NCBI GenBank assembly: GCA_022661535.1 | Contig: JAKULF010000006.1 | Span: 3,715,001-3,779,000, forward strand | Source: Eutypa lata | Taxonomy: Eukaryota > Ascomycota > Sordariomycetes > Xylariales > Diatrypaceae | DNA length: 64,000 nucleotides | Direction of reading: 5' to 3' | Shown here: in pieces, positions 11,366 through 22,888 of the stretch | How the letters are laid out: every line of letters starts with the position of its first letter | How positions within the stretch are numbered: the stretch's first letter is position 1 | The notes under the pieces: generated by a model | Seen by the model: the letters and a program-made list of their open reading frames with translations, nothing else | What the model was told of the DNA's origin: nothing | The model's database searches: none | Translations under genes and position numbers: made by a program

Positions 11366-12891
11366 ATGGTTCCCACCACCACCACCACCACGGCGCTCAT
11401 CGCGGCTGCCACGCTGCTACAAGCGGCGTACGCGCAGGACGTATTCGACACCTTCACGGTGAACTGCCAGCCCCTAACGGTACAGCGACGGGACCCGCTG
11501 GTGCAGCCGGGCGCCGACCTGTCGGACCACGTGCACTCGGTGATCGGCGGGACGGCGTTCAGCGCGTCACTCGACCCGACCAAGGCGCTGGCGTCGGGGG
11601 CGACGACCTGCGACAAGGAGCTCGACCACTCCGTCTACTGGACCCCGCAGCTGTACCACATCACGGCGGATGGCAAGTACGAGATTGTCAAGTTCACGGG
11701 CTCGGTGAGTTGTGATCTTACACGTCCACCTACCTACATCCTACCTACATACCACGAGTGGGGGAAAATAAACAACAATGGGTCGAGATGGGCGGAGTCT
11801 ATCATACATCCAAGCACAGTCGTAAATATGATGTGATATATGAGATTTCCCTTAACTAACCAAACACGCCCTCCGGCCCCACGGAAAAACAGGCCGTATA
11901 CTACCAGAACCGAGCGTGCGACTACGAGGCAGGGCGCACGGCGTGCCCGAGCTACACGACGAGCTTCGCGGCGGCGTTCCCCGAGGGCCTGCAGATGGTG
12001 GCGGGCGACCCGTCGCTGCGGACGTTCGACTCGGCGGACCTGGCGCACCGCGCCGTCAGCCACATGTGCATGTTCAAGAACCGGGACGGGTCCGAGGAGA
12101 CCAACAGCCTGCCGCTCGAGCAGTGCAACGACATCCGGTCGCAGGTCACGTTCCCGTCGTGCTGGGACGGGCAGAACCTGGACTCGGCGGACCATAAAAG
12201 CCATGTGGGTTTCTCTCTCTCTCTACTTGCCATACCTATTCTGCTGCTGCTGCTGCTGCTGCTGCTGGTGGTGGTTGATTTGTCGACTGATCATCTGTGT
12301 ACGTAGATGTCGTACCCCGATCCCCAGTACGGCAACTATAACGGTGGTCCTTGCCCGGCCTCGCACCCTGTCGCCCTTATTACCCTCTTCTACGAGTTCC
12401 ACTTCGACACGTCGCCGTATGACGACCGGAACTTCGTTTTCGCGCAAGGCGACAAGACAGGCCACGGATTCCACGGCGACTTCGGTAAGATCCTGTCATC
12501 CTTCATTTCTTCCTTCCCACCTCTCCCCACACCTCCTTCATTCCCAACCAGCAGTAAGAATCACAGCAACAACAACAACAGCAAGCAACTAATATATCTT
12601 TTATTTTATTTTAAACAAATAGTGAACGGCTGGAAAGACCTCGCCAAACTCGGCGACGCGCACCGGACGTGCACGGGATCCGGCGGCGTGGACGCAGCCG
12701 GGTGCTCCATCAACGTCGGCGCCGACGGGTCGCCGGGACACGCTACGGCGCGCGATCCGGAGTCGGCTGCCCCAGCAGAGAACATCGGGCTGGATGGCGT
12801 GCCGCTGGATGAGCTGCCCGGTGGTAAGGTGCCGTCGGGCGAGACGCCGGCGGCGCGGAAGAGGAGTCGCGTTTTTCCCGGTTGGTATTAG
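11366..12891 (+). CDS. Secreted DUF1996-domain protein (4 exons)
   Basis: Exons 11366-11704, 11893-12204, 12307-12484, 12623-12891; 365 aa, all phases consistent. It begins with a Thr-rich signal peptide (ALIAAATLLQAAYA, cleavage likely before QDVFD). The domain follows with RRDPLVQPGADLSDHVHSVI (the HVHxxxG signature of DUF1996), CDKELDHSVYWTPQLY, AVYYQNRACDYEAG, CPSYTTSFAAAFPEGLQM, VSHMCMFKN, VTFPSCWDGQNLDSADHKSH and CPASHPVALITLFYEFHFD. DUF1996 proteins are extracellular or cell-wall proteins found widely in fungi; no reaction is established. The C-terminal about 60 residues (after CSINVG) are low-complexity and non-conserved. Intron 2 holds a (CTG)9 run. The codons are strongly GC-ending, unlike the AT-rich surroundings upstream. 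Confidence 0.9.
12241..12267 (+). repeat. (CTG)9 microsatellite inside intron 2 of the DUF1996 gene
   Basis: Nine CTG units lie inside the 12205-12306 intron and are followed by GGT units. The run is between donor and acceptor, so it should not be translated. Its length is likely to vary between strains. Confidence 0.9.
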
Positions 12892-13845
12892 TTACCTACC
12901 TTCACTACTTACCTACGTAGCTGAGCTGGTGAAGAGGCGTGTGGTTTTGCTATGTATGCGCTCATAGTTAAGTAGGGAAATGGGTGGTTTTGGTTCGTGT
13001 TGCACTACATGTTGATTTTCTCGGCGATTAATAGAGCTATTCTTCTTTCTCGCTAATTTTATATAGCTTCTCTGTTTTGATAGTATATATATAACCCTTC
13101 TGCAGAAGCCAAACATCCTGATATCATCCCAGAGAAGTCGTTAAGCTGTAGGCATTGATGTGATAGCAGTTGTCTCTCCTATAGGTCGATCTTGCATGTA
13201 TGTACGTGCATGTATGTATTAGAACAAAATGCAACAAGTGCATAATCGACGTCACTTGCATATTTATTCGCTGAATTAGAACGACCCTGATTGGCCATCA
13301 TTTCACACAGTCCCATTTCAACACCCTACACTGTAGTATTTCATATAATATTATTTTAGCCCAGTGCGTTGTATAATATTTCACACATTGTTTCAATCAT
13401 GCCACAGGTATGTACCCACCTGCCCCGCCGCCACTCGCCATAAGCCGATCTCGCATGTCAAATCCAGAAACCAAAAAATGGCATCGGCATTTCAAAGCAA
13501 GACGCAGCTATTTGTCAAGGGAACAACCACAAACACATCCAAACCGAAGTTACCTACCTACATACATACCTTCACCTAAATTAAAGTCATCTTTTCCGTG
13601 AAAATAGGAACCCACATTCCTCTCTCAACATCCGATTTTGCTAATTTGTCTATATACACAATATTACATGACAATCAATTAAGTTCTGCTCATACATACC
13701 TACGAACAAAAGACAAGTCCCGCTAGTTATCGAAAGAGAAACCACGATCAACCGACCATCCGGATTGCGACTTTTGAACTCTGCATCCCCCTTTGCGGGC
13801 GATTCTCTTTTTAATCCCAACACCCGACTCACCAAACGATCCACC
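12892..13845. other. Intergenic between DUF1996 and NAR1 genes
   Basis: No gene seen. It should hold the DUF1996 3' end and the NAR1 promoter and leader. CATGTATGTA/TACCTACATA runs occur near 13190-13220 and 13550-13575. The frame upstream of the NAR1 ATG is open back to 13765, but those codons do not look conserved. Confidence 0.5.
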
Positions 13846-15681
13846 ATGTCAGCAATCCTCTCCGCCGACGACCTAAACGACTTCATCTCCCCAGGCGTAG
13901 CGTGCATCAAACCCGTCGAGTCGCTGCCCACCGCACCACCCACGCCACCCGCCTCGGAGAGTCTCGAACACGAAGTGATCCTCGACGGACAGGGGCCCTC
14001 ATCCAGCACATCTGCATCCGCATCCACATCAGCGCCCGCGACCCAGATCTCGCTCACAGACTGCCTAGCATGTTCGGGGTGCGTGACCTCGGCCGAAGCC
14101 GTCCTCGTCAGTCTGCAGAGCCACTCCGAACTGCTCCATGCGCTCGACGGGGCGCCGGGCTTACGGATACGTGAAGGAGAGAATGGCGACGGGGTTGTCA
14201 GAGTCGAGGGCCTCGAGAACCCAGATAGCAAGCTCTACGTGGCGAGCGTATCGCCGCAGACGCGCGCGAGCTTAGCAGCGGCTATGGGGCGGGGCATCAG
14301 CGAGCGGGAGGCAAGGAATATGGTAACGCAGCTGCTGATGGGCACGGATGAGGGGCTGCGGACAGGGGGGCAGTGGAATAATGCGTTTACGTGGGTGGTG
14401 GACACGAACACAGCGCGGGAGGCGTGTCTCCTACTAGGCGCAGAGGAAGTTCTAAGTGGGGGAGTCGAGAACGGCGGCGCCGTAAAGCCGATTCTGTCCT
14501 CGAGCTGTCCCGGGTGGGTGTGCTACGCCGAGAAGACGCACCCGCACGTCCTCCCGCACATGTCGAGGGTGAAGTCGCCCCAGGCGCTGATGGGGACACT
14601 GCTCAAGACGACGCTGAGCCGGCGGTTGGGCATCTCCCCCAGTCGGATATGGCACCTGGCCGTCATGCCGTGTTTCGACAAGAAGCTGGAGGCGAGCCGC
14701 GAGGAGCTGACGGATGCTATATGGGGGGACGGCTGTGCCAAACACGGGATAGTGCGGGACGTCGATTGTGTCATCACCAGCAAGGAGATCCTGATGCTGG
14801 CGGAATCGCGCGGAATCGATTTCTTCGGCCTGTCCAGATCACCGGTTCCTGCCTCAACACAGACACCGCCGTTTCCCGACCCCACGCTCCAGCGCTTTCT
14901 CTTCCCGCCCCGCCGCATACGCCAGTCGGATCCGGCCGCGGGGACGTCGGGCGGTAATCTGCACTTCACCCTGCAATACGTGGCGGCCCAGCACCCCGGC
15001 GCGAAGATCGAGACGGTACGTGGGCGGAACGTCGACGTGGTCGAATACACGGTCAAGTCGGCGAGCGGGGAGCTGATCTTCAAAGCAGCTCGCTACTACG
15101 GCTTCCGGAATATCCAAAATCTGGTGCGACGCCTGAAGCCTGCCAGACCATCGCGGATGCCGGGGGCCAATAAGGCTGTTGTTGGCGGTGGTGCGACGAA
15201 GAGGCCCACTGGTGGCAAATCGGCAGGGCTGGAACACGCCTACGTGGAGGTTATGGCCTGCCCTGGAGGCTGCACCAACGGCGGTGGGCAGATCAAGGTC
15301 GACGACCCGGTGATAGTGGAGAGGAGCGGCTTAGGAGCGAAGCCTGGCCCGCACGAGCAGAAACGATGGCTTGCGCAAGTGGACGAGGCGTACTTCTCGG
15401 CGGAGGAAGAGGAGGAGGATGGGGATGGGGATGTAGAAATGGATAGAGATCCCGCTCTATGGAGGAATGGTGGGGATGCTGTTTTTAGCGACATGGTGGG
15501 GGGCATTTCCCCATCCTACATACATGATACCCTGGCGCACTGGGCGAGCATAACTGGTATAGACATCGATAGGTTGACCCGGACGAGCTTCCGGGAGGTG
15601 GTCAGCGACGTGGGCAAGAGCAAGCCCAGCGATACCGAGAGGGTCGTGCAGCTGGCGGGCAAGATTGGCGGTGGATGGTAG
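13846..15681 (+). CDS. NAR1: Cytosolic Fe-S cluster assembly factor NAR1 (iron-only hydrogenase-like)
   Basis: A single-exon, 611-aa protein. I chose ATG 13846 (context CCACCATGTC) because the product then starts MSAILSADDLNDFISPGVAC, the characteristic Nar1 N-terminus, rather than the open frame 27 codons upstream. An N-terminal [4Fe-4S] site is formed by GVACIKPV and DCLACSGC. The second cluster region shows SSSCPGWVCYAEKTHP, AVMPCFDKKLEASREE and EVMACPGGCTNGGGQI, the three hydrogenase-like motifs. The family works in the CIA machinery, passing Fe-S clusters from the Nbp35-Cfd1 scaffold to the Cia1 targeting complex in the cytosol. Acidic and low-complexity inserts occur (a Ser/Ala run at about residues 50-65; EEEEEDGDGD near residue 520). 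The gene is divergent in character from accessory neighbours and shows no lesion. Confidence 0.96.
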   Translation: MSAILSADDLNDFISPGVACIKPVESLPTAPPTPPASESLEHEVILDGQGPSSSTSASASTSAPATQISLTDCLACSGCVTSAEAVLVSLQSHSELLHALDGAPGLRIREGENGDGVVRVEGLENPDSKLYVASVSPQTRASLAAAMGRGISEREARNMVTQLLMGTDEGLRTGGQWNNAFTWVVDTNTAREACLLLGAEEVLSGGVENGGAVKPILSSSCPGWVCYAEKTHPHVLPHMSRVKSPQALMGTLLKTTLSRRLGISPSRIWHLAVMPCFDKKLEASREELTDAIWGDGCAKHGIVRDVDCVITSKEILMLAESRGIDFFGLSRSPVPASTQTPPFPDPTLQRFLFPPRRIRQSDPAAGTSGGNLHFTLQYVAAQHPGAKIETVRGRNVDVVEYTVKSASGELIFKAARYYGFRNIQNLVRRLKPARPSRMPGANKAVVGGGATKRPTGGKSAGLEHAYVEVMACPGGCTNGGGQIKVDDPVIVERSGLGAKPGPHEQKRWLAQVDEAYFSAEEEEEDGDGDVEMDRDPALWRNGGDAVFSDMVGGISPSYIHDTLAHWASITGIDIDRLTRTSFREVVSDVGKSKPSDTERVVQLAGKIGGGW

Positions 15682-15850
15682 GTAGATTGGTAGATGGTAG
15701 ATAGTAGCAAAAAGTTGATATCAGCAACACTAGCTCGCACACATCGCACACATCGCGCACACATTGAGGGAAGCATTTCAGAATGTTCGCACAGCAGACA
15801 GAGTATGGCATAGCATAGCTTAGCTTAGCATAGCTTGGCATAGCTTAATT

Positions 15851-17064
15851 TCAACTGCCCCTACCAACAGCACCACCACCGCGCCTCGCAAATCCAAACC
15901 CCCTGCTGCCACTCCCATCCGGTCCCCGTGGTGACCTGAGGACCTGGTCTTCCTCCCGCGGCGTCGATCGTCCGGAGGAGGACAGAGGTGCCCCACCCCC
16001 TCTCTTCTCGAACTGAAATCCCGGCTTCGGCGAGTAACTGGGATCGTAGAGCTCCCGGGCTCCACCACTACCACCGCTCTGCCGCGGCGAGTGCGAGTGT
16101 GGATGCGGATGCGGGTATCCGTTATCACCCGTCGGCCCTCCTCCTCGACCTTCGTTATTGTTGTTATTCCGATATCCAACATCTCTACCCCTCCCTCTCC
16201 CTCTTCCTCCTCCTCCACTTCCTCTTCCTCCCCGCCCACTACCACCACTACTAATAAGACTCACGCCCCCATCCGCGAGAGCAGCACCACCACCACTACC
16301 ACCACCCCTCGGTGGCGTCGCAATCCCAGCCGGCGTAACAGCCCCCGAAACAGGCGTAGTAGCACCACCAGACCCCGACCCCCCATTATTAACGTTAGGC
16401 CCCGGGCTCGGGCTCCCGAAGATCTTAGCCCGCGCCTCGTCGTACCGCCTCTGCTTCTCCTCTCTCTCCCGCTGCTGCTTCGCGCGGATCTCTTCGGGCG
16501 AGAGCTGCTGTGCCTTCTTGCGCCGCTCTTCTTCCGAGTCGTCGGAATCGTCGTCGTTGTTGTTGTTGAGGGATGTTGTTGCTGTTGCTGTCGGGTCGCG
16601 CTTCTTCGCGATTCGTGGCGCAGGGCGTCGGCTTAGCACTGTTACGGCGGGCTTGAAGGCCGTTGTGCTGGTGGTGGGGAGGGCGGGCGGCGAGGTGAAG
16701 GAGGAGGCTGACGGGGTGCTGCTCGTGCTGCTGCTGATGGGGAGGTACTGGTGGAATGATTGTTGGGGCGCTTCCCTGGTTGGGGGGAGTTAGGGGTTAG
16801 TATGTGGGAAATTATGTATTTATGTATGGATAGTTGGAAAAGATGAGTGTAGGAATATTAGATGGTGACGACGTACGCTGACTCCCATAATTTCCTGTTC
16901 AGCTCGGCGTGTTGAGCCAGCCTCTCTGCCTTCGATAACCGCACGGCTGGCTCCTCGGGTTCGTTCGGCGTCCCCTCTACTGCTGCCTTGTCGGCTTGCG
17001 CTTCCCAGTCGTCGTCCTCCCAGGCGTCTGGGACTTTGGTGGTGGTGGTGGTTTTCTTAACCAT
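15851..17064 (-). CDS. SUZ-domain RNA-binding protein (2 exons)
   Basis: Minus-strand exons 16877-17064 and 15851-16775, joined across a 101-bp intron (GTACGT...CCAG); 370 aa with consistent phase. The N-terminal exon has VPDAWEDDDWEAQADKA and a KAERLAQHAELNRKLWES helix. The central part has LSRRPAPRIAKKRDP, an acidic DDDSDDSEEERRKK and then SPEEIRAKQQREREEKQRRY leading to DEARAKIFGSPSP, the SUZ consensus. A long Gly/Arg/Ser-rich RGG-type segment follows, and the end (SPRGPDGSGSRGFGFARRGG) matches the SUZ-C motif. SUZ proteins bind RNA and act in mRNA regulation. The gene is convergent with NAR1, 169 bp apart. Because the region is strongly GC-skewed, long open frames also occur on the opposite strand and are spurious. 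Confidence 0.88.
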
Positions 17065-17668
17065 GATTCAGTTTACCGGGTGTTTTACGTAGGATATTTA
17101 GAGTATGGATTTGAAGAGGTTTTCCAGCTTATAGGATATGGTTAGATAGGCGAAATGGGCCTAGTGGAATGCAATGCGATACCAAAATTTTGATGTTGGT
17201 GATATTGATTGTATGAAGAAACTAAAATGGGTTCTTTGTGATGATGGTGGTGGTGGGTGGTGGTGGGGTTAGTTCAACTTAAATGCGGCTCGGTGCGCAC
17301 TCAATCAACTGGATTTTACAGGGGTCGTACGTGCATACCCAGGTATGTCTTGGCATCTGTGGGATTCCTAAGTTGGGTAGAGTTGGTGGGGGCGAGGGTG
17401 GCATCAACTCCAATGTATGTATGTAGATCTCCAACTTCATCCATCCCCAACTTCAACATTAATTGTTAATAGCAGAACAGCACAATTCTATTCCTTGCGA
17501 TATATTATATATTATACTGAAAGCAGTAAGTTACTAAACATATTTCTTAGGCACACATTTATCATTCTCATTCAACGGTCTATGAATGCATCGCTCTTCT
17601 TGTCCGTCTCATTAGCTAACTCTCTTTCCAGAACTAAATTGGCAAGCCCATCTGTCACTTGTCCTAAG
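17065..17668. other. Divergent promoter region between SUZ gene and small protein gene
   Basis: The two genes point away from each other, so this 604-bp stretch should carry both promoters. It holds a GGTGGTGG run near 17245-17270. The frame upstream of the 17669 ATG is open, with in-frame ATGs at 17417 and 17582, but those codons look like untranslated leader. Confidence 0.5.
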
Positions 17669-18144
17669 ATGCACAACAGCCATCAAGGACACCCGCAACA
17701 AACTCCTGGCCAAGCCCACACGCCCACACAATCTTTCGGCGACTCTTCAACTTCGCAGCAGGCTCAGACTACGATGACAACTTTCAATACCACTGGAGCG
17801 CCGGCCATGAAGCCGGTTTCCGCTATCTGGAACGATGGGAAGTTCCGAGAAGACTACGAGGGCTGCAAGGCGAGGATGGCTGATTCCAAGTTTAACATCC
17901 GTGAGTCTACTGTGTACCTGATGCAATGTGATCTGGCGTATTTCTTAACTAGCAGGATTTCTCAGATGAGTATGTTTGCTGGTAAACTGGTGCTAATTAT
18001 TACTTTGCTATTGTGGTAGGGAACTTTCCTGACCCGCTGCTGCCCAGACAGCAGTCTCAGGCCGACTTCTACCCTAAGGGGGTCACGCCTGAGTTGGAGG
18101 CGCACTTGCAGAGTATTATTAAGGCGGTTAAGGGAGGTGCTTGA
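17669..18144 (+). CDS. Small conserved hypothetical protein (2 exons)
   Basis: Exons 17669-17900 and 18020-18144, intron GTGAGT...GGTAG of 119 bp with a GCTAAT branch; 118 aa. The N-terminal about 45 residues are Gln/Thr/Pro-rich and probably disordered. The rest (AIWNDGKFREDYEGCKARMA, NFPDPLLPRQQSQADFYPKG, ELEAHLQSIIKAV) looks like a compact, conserved module. No signal peptide or membrane segment is seen with this start; an alternative start at 17582 would add a hydrophobic-looking leader. I do not recognise the family. Confidence 0.6.
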
Positions 18145-19945
18145 GCAGCCGTGTCATGGGGATGGTGTGATTGAGGTTTCAATGGGCGTGAACTAGTAGT
18201 CATAACTAGTGCCAGAGGCTTAAAGCGTATCAAACGGCAGTCGCTATGCTTTACTTCTATGCATGGGGGAAGATACTATAACGCTCGTCTTGTCTTCAGC
18301 CGGCCGCTGTATAGTCCTGAAATTCTGTCTCTGAAACAAGTCATACGGTATAGTGACAATTCTGGGTGAAGTAGCTGAGAGCAGGTGCTATTACGCTTTT
18401 CTTATCGCGGCCAATCCTGGCATATATATTACATTGAAGTGCACCTAGTGCACGCGTCGTGTTATTATACACTATGCTTTGTATCTACCCATTTTAAACT
18501 AAGTCCTTTCTCGTGAAAGACTGGCCGTGATATCAGTACACAACGATACCATATCTTACATTTAAAGGCATTTGTGGTACCTCCCATTCACGACTAATAC
18601 TTTGCCGATCTTTATATTAAACTAGTATAGGAATATAGCATTGGAAAGCATGTTGATGCATGGTAACTAAGGTGGCAGCTAACGTAGTCAAAATGTATTG
18701 AAGTCTGTAAGTAACCTGACAGTATATGACTATTTATGAGGACAAGGAAGAACCTATGTACAAAGGAGAACAGTCTATATTTCATAAATGTCAGGAGCCG
18801 AAGGCTGCCACCTTTAATCAATATTACCTCAGCTAATTACTAAGGCGGAGGAGGTGGTCAATCGATATCCAGTACCTTTTATCATACAATAGAAATGCCA
18901 TATTTTTCCATATCACATACATGACCTTAGAGTGGATGCAATTATGCACTGATGTTGCAGTGAAGCTGCCCCTATATGTAAATAGGAGGTTCTGAGTATC
19001 TAGTGAAGCAGTATCACCTATTTACGGTAATACTGTTGTGTATAAAGTACTTCGTTATATGTATGTAATGCTGACATCTAATCAGACAATTATCACTTTC
19101 TCCTTTGCGTCATACTGTCACCTATGAGGAGCTTTACGGCAATGAATGTCACAGCACTAAGTGGAACACACGGGCGTATACCGAATTCCCGTATATATAG
19201 TGGCACTATGCGCCTAGCTAGATTCCTCATTTTCATATGCGTACAACAACAATATGCTTACCTTTACCCTAGGGCTCCTCGGTGCCGTAACAATAAATGA
19301 CCTATATCTTAGCCGTTGGCTTCCACTAAATCATTTACCAAGCTAGTTTTGGTGTGGTTTCTATCACCATTGATACAACTCGATAGAGGTGGAGTGTAAC
19401 AGAAGGCAGCCATCTCTCGAACTATTGGATGACACATTATATGCAAGCGGATCTAAGCACAAACTCTGCTGCCAGTGCTGCATCGTCCATAATTTGTCTT
19501 GGCGGGCGTTTTGATACAACTTTTGTTCCCGACCAATCATTATTGTTTTATGAGCCTGTTTGGGCCGAGGTTTGCGTTTTCGAGTTGCGGCAGGCTGTGC
19601 AAAGTCACTGTTTGGGCCACTCATGATGCAGAGACCAATTTTCGAGCTTACTTCACACACGCAATACAAATTCTGGCATTATACCAACAGGTGTTCAAAG
19701 AAATGCCCACTGCATCCAGGGCTCGGTGCTGAGCCGCATTGTCCTGAGAGGCGTTATCATATGTTAACTTTGAGTCTTATATTGTACTACTATGACTTTG
19801 CCTACTATAAGTGAACCTCTTCCCACGGCCGGGCTATTAATACAACATATATAACTAGTTCATGGTTTATATGATCGCTTCTATTATATGGTTTCCTGCT
19901 TACCATTGCTTTCTCCGTCCATTAAAACAACCATCGCCTACTTCA
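18145..19945. other. AT-rich intergenic region with one solo LTR
   Basis: No supported gene. It contains the solo LTR at 19147-19292. A 101-codon minus-strand frame at 19364-19669 has a basic patch (RKRKPRPKQAHK) but no recognisable domain and was not called. Confidence 0.5.
19147..19292 (+). mobile_element. Solo LTR, family A copy 1
   Basis: A 146-bp element with TGTCACAGCAC at the left and GTGCCGTAACA at the right, a TATATATAG box-like motif, and near-identical 5-bp flanks (ATGAA left, ATAAA right) that look like a target duplication. It is the same family and orientation as 33826-33975, from which it differs mainly by C-to-T and G-to-A changes and a 4-bp net length difference. No internal region remains. 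Confidence 0.85.
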
Positions 19946-20279
19946 ATGGCTCTTTCACCAGAAGCAACAATCGCCTTAGTAGCCCTGCCATTCACAATTA
20001 CAGGTGTTCTTATCACATTATGGCTGTGCTTCAGAAGAACCAGGTCCAACAGTCTAAGATCAGGTAATCTCAATCCATTGTTGAACTCGGTTTTCAGGGT
20101 GTCACTTTATATCTAATTTCCAAGTAGACAGAACTAGCCAATCGCGAGCCACTCAAGCTCCCGACATCGATAACCGATTTTTCATGATAGGATTGCGGAT
20201 GGATATAACATTAGTCCCCGGGTTTGTGTCACTATCTAGACCTCGCCCAGCAGTTCTTCGAGGGTCGGAGTTGGTGTGA
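19946..20279 (+). CDS. Small single-pass membrane protein (2 exons)
   Basis: Exons 19946-20063 and 20128-20279, with a 64-bp intron (GTAATC, CTAAT branch, AG); 89 aa. One strong transmembrane segment sits at residues 5-27 (PEATIALVALPFTITGVLIT), followed by basic residues (FRRTRSNSLR) that suggest an outside-in topology. The C-terminal half (RATQAPDIDNRFFMIGLRMD) has no known domain. The gene lies about 0.8 kb upstream of the Clr5-ankyrin gene in the same orientation; whether they work together is unknown. The short length and one inferred splice make this tentative. Confidence 0.45.
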
Positions 20280-21092
20280 AGACATCAACAAGATCACCAA
20301 TAATCTCAGTACTGGTCTTAGGCTGAAGGGAGCCTTGTTTCATGGGAAGTGGTGATGCGGCAATCTTCACAGGAGGTCAAGAAGGGCGGAGCTAGAGGGA
20401 TAATGTAGAGTCCTCAACTTGATAATAAATATTGACGCAATATGCAAAACCAAATTGCCTGCATTAGGCAGCCTGCCTTTCTGCATCCTCTGAAATTTAC
20501 CAAATTATCTTTGACCCCCTATGGAGTGTGTAAGATATTAGGGTCTTATTTTTCTAGGTTGACTTTGAAAGCTACTATATGCAGGTAAGTACTTAGGTAT
20601 AATGTGGCTCTCCCTGCAGAGAAAGCCATTGGACAGTGATCACAACTTTCATGCAGGTTAATACCACGCATGATGCGTACCATATTTGATCCTAAATGTA
20701 CTTACGAAGTACCTACACAAGTTGCAGTACATCCATGTATATGCATGCTCATAGTATTATGAAGTAGGGTAGTAGACATAGAGTAGGTGGCGTTTTTAAC
20801 TGTATTGTGGCCTATTTTCTCATTGCCTGCCTGCCTATCGTACAATCTTCGCCAAGAGCTGTATGCTTGGCACAAATTCTGGTTCTAACCAATGAGCCTC
20901 GTATGCACTACTACTAGCATTATCGGGGCGTTCAGGTAGAAAGTCGTAAGGCTTTCTCTGATCAGGCTGTTCCTCTGCTCATCTCCCTTATAAATTTTGG
21001 CTTGTCCCTCCACTATGTTTTCTTCCTCTCTGTCCTTTTCCACTCCAGACGATTCATCATGTTATCTCTTCACCCCATTGCCTCCTTTCAAC
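20280..21092. other. Upstream region of the Clr5-ankyrin gene
   Basis: No gene seen. The last 150 bp are CT-rich (TTCCTCTCTGTCC near 21020-21040), as is common for fungal promoters and leaders. An in-frame ATG at 21015 could extend the downstream protein by 26 residues. Confidence 0.45.
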
Positions 21093-22885
21093 ATGCCTCC
21101 TCGCCTATGCAATGGCCCTGATGAAGCTCTCTGGGAGTTTCACAAACCAGAGCTTATAGAATTGTATTCAACCAAAGAGCAGTCAATGCGCTGTGTGATG
21201 AAACATATGGAAGAGAAGCATGGATTCGTTGCAAAGTATGTTGTCCTACATACCGGTTGTCGATTTCTCTAATTCGCATGCCGGAAAATCAGGCCGAACC
21301 AATATCACAAGTACCTTGTGATGAAGTGGAAACTACGGAAGAATGCAGATTCGGAAACATGGAAAGCCATCTCTGCTAAAGCAAATGAGTTGGAACAAGC
21401 CGGGATGCAATACACGGTTGAAATTCGTGGGCGCGAAGTCTCCGCGGCAAAAGTACGCAGAGAAATTAATCGATATAGGCCTCCCAGTCATGCTTTCCGA
21501 ACTCAAGGTACTACTATATCACACAGTACGTTGGCATAACTAACCAAGTTACAGCAGCAATATGCCAACTTCCTCCAAATGTGGTGGTGCGGAAGGTCCC
21601 CATCACCTCGATGCCGCACTTTACCGTTGATCTCCCTTTCCACAATGTGGAGTGCTTTTTTAAAAGCCATCGCCAGACGCAAACTAGGCCACTGGATATT
21701 CGAAATGGTGTACCCTCTAACCTATCTGTGGTATCCGCCCATTATGACAGCGTTTGGCTCCCCATCAGAGAAATGTTGAAACCGCTACAGGCCATGGTGC
21801 CAAACATGACAACCCTAGACACATCTTTCGATTACTCCCTCGTAGAAAACTCACAACCACCGCCGCTCTCCCCTTCTTTTCTGCTTGATATCTTATATTC
21901 TCTCTCAAACAACCACCTGGATATCTTTTGGTTGCCAGCAGACATGATCAAACTCCTTCGACATGAAATCACCCGAAGCTTTAATCAAATTTCATCCTCT
22001 ATGCCAGAGTCATACACAGTACAAGCAGTCGCCTTGAGTCTCTTCACGGCTTCGATCGAAATTGGAGACTCCGATTCCCTTGACTATGTACTTAAGTCCT
22101 CAATCTATGATATTCACGCCAACAGGCCCATCGGGCCTCGTTATGATTCCTATACCCCACTTCATAGGGCTATCGAGTTAGGCCATAGGGAAGTCATCAG
22201 AGTCTTGCTTAGCCATGGCGCAGAGGTCAACGTTGACTTTCACGATGGTGTTAACTCCTCTCCACTAGATGAATTATCCATGAGTTCTAGCGTCTTAAAA
22301 GACGACGGTTCCGACTCGGAAATATTTACAATCTTACTTAATGCGGGAGGAATGTGTTCCAAAGTTGGCCTTTGCAATTTTGGTGATCGATTTCCAAATT
22401 CTCCTTACGCTCGTGAAATCATCGAACGTCGCGCTATTTTTGATTTCAACCATTTGAACATGCGTATATTCCAACCTATTTTTGAGTTTCAAGGCCATGA
22501 TACCTGCTTACAGCTGTTGGCAATCATGCGAGAACAGGATTTTAACATCAATACGACTACAAGTCCTCATAACGAATCAATCCTGGATGTATGTGTCCTT
22601 AGTGGCCGCTTTCGCCTCGTTCAGTTTCTTCTGAATAATGGAGCTAAGTTTACACGGACCACTCTTATTCACGCTATCGCAAGGGGGGATGAAGCGATTC
22701 TTGAACTTCTATTCGATCACAAGGACCGGGCAGCAGAGAATACTTGGGAAGACCCAACTTTGGTCGAAGCGATTCGTACGAGAAGTACTACCATTATCAG
22801 TCTCGTTATCAGTCACTACGGTTTGTCCAAAACTGATGTCGGGGGCTCCTCCATAATGTCGATGTCAAAGATAGGAGATGTTGCA

Positions 22886-22888
22886 TAG
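22886..22888 (+). other. In-frame TAG in the ankyrin gene
   Basis: The frame before (IMSMSKIGDVA) and after (IEGLLSALDITDPEN) is the same, so this is a single stop in continuous coding sequence. An intron ending here would need a GT donor a multiple of three upstream; the best candidate (GTTTGT at 22821) gives 68 bp and breaks the frame. CAG-to-TAG or TGG-to-TAG by one transition explains it. Confidence 0.8.

Noticed and set aside
11185..12592. Alternative frames over the DUF1996 gene (176 and 250 codons)
   Set aside because: They are Arg/Pro/Thr-rich shadows of a GC-ending coding region and have no domain; the spliced DUF1996 frame explains the locus.
16091..16793. Long plus-strand open frames opposite the SUZ gene
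   Set aside because: They are low-complexity (Pro/Leu/Arg runs) mirror frames of the GC-rich RGG segment; the minus strand has conserved SUZ and SUZ-C motifs and a good intron.
22821..22888. A 68-bp intron that would remove the TAG in the ankyrin gene
   Set aside because: 68 is not a multiple of three in this context and the resulting frame stops soon after, whereas the frame without splicing continues as ankyrin sequence.
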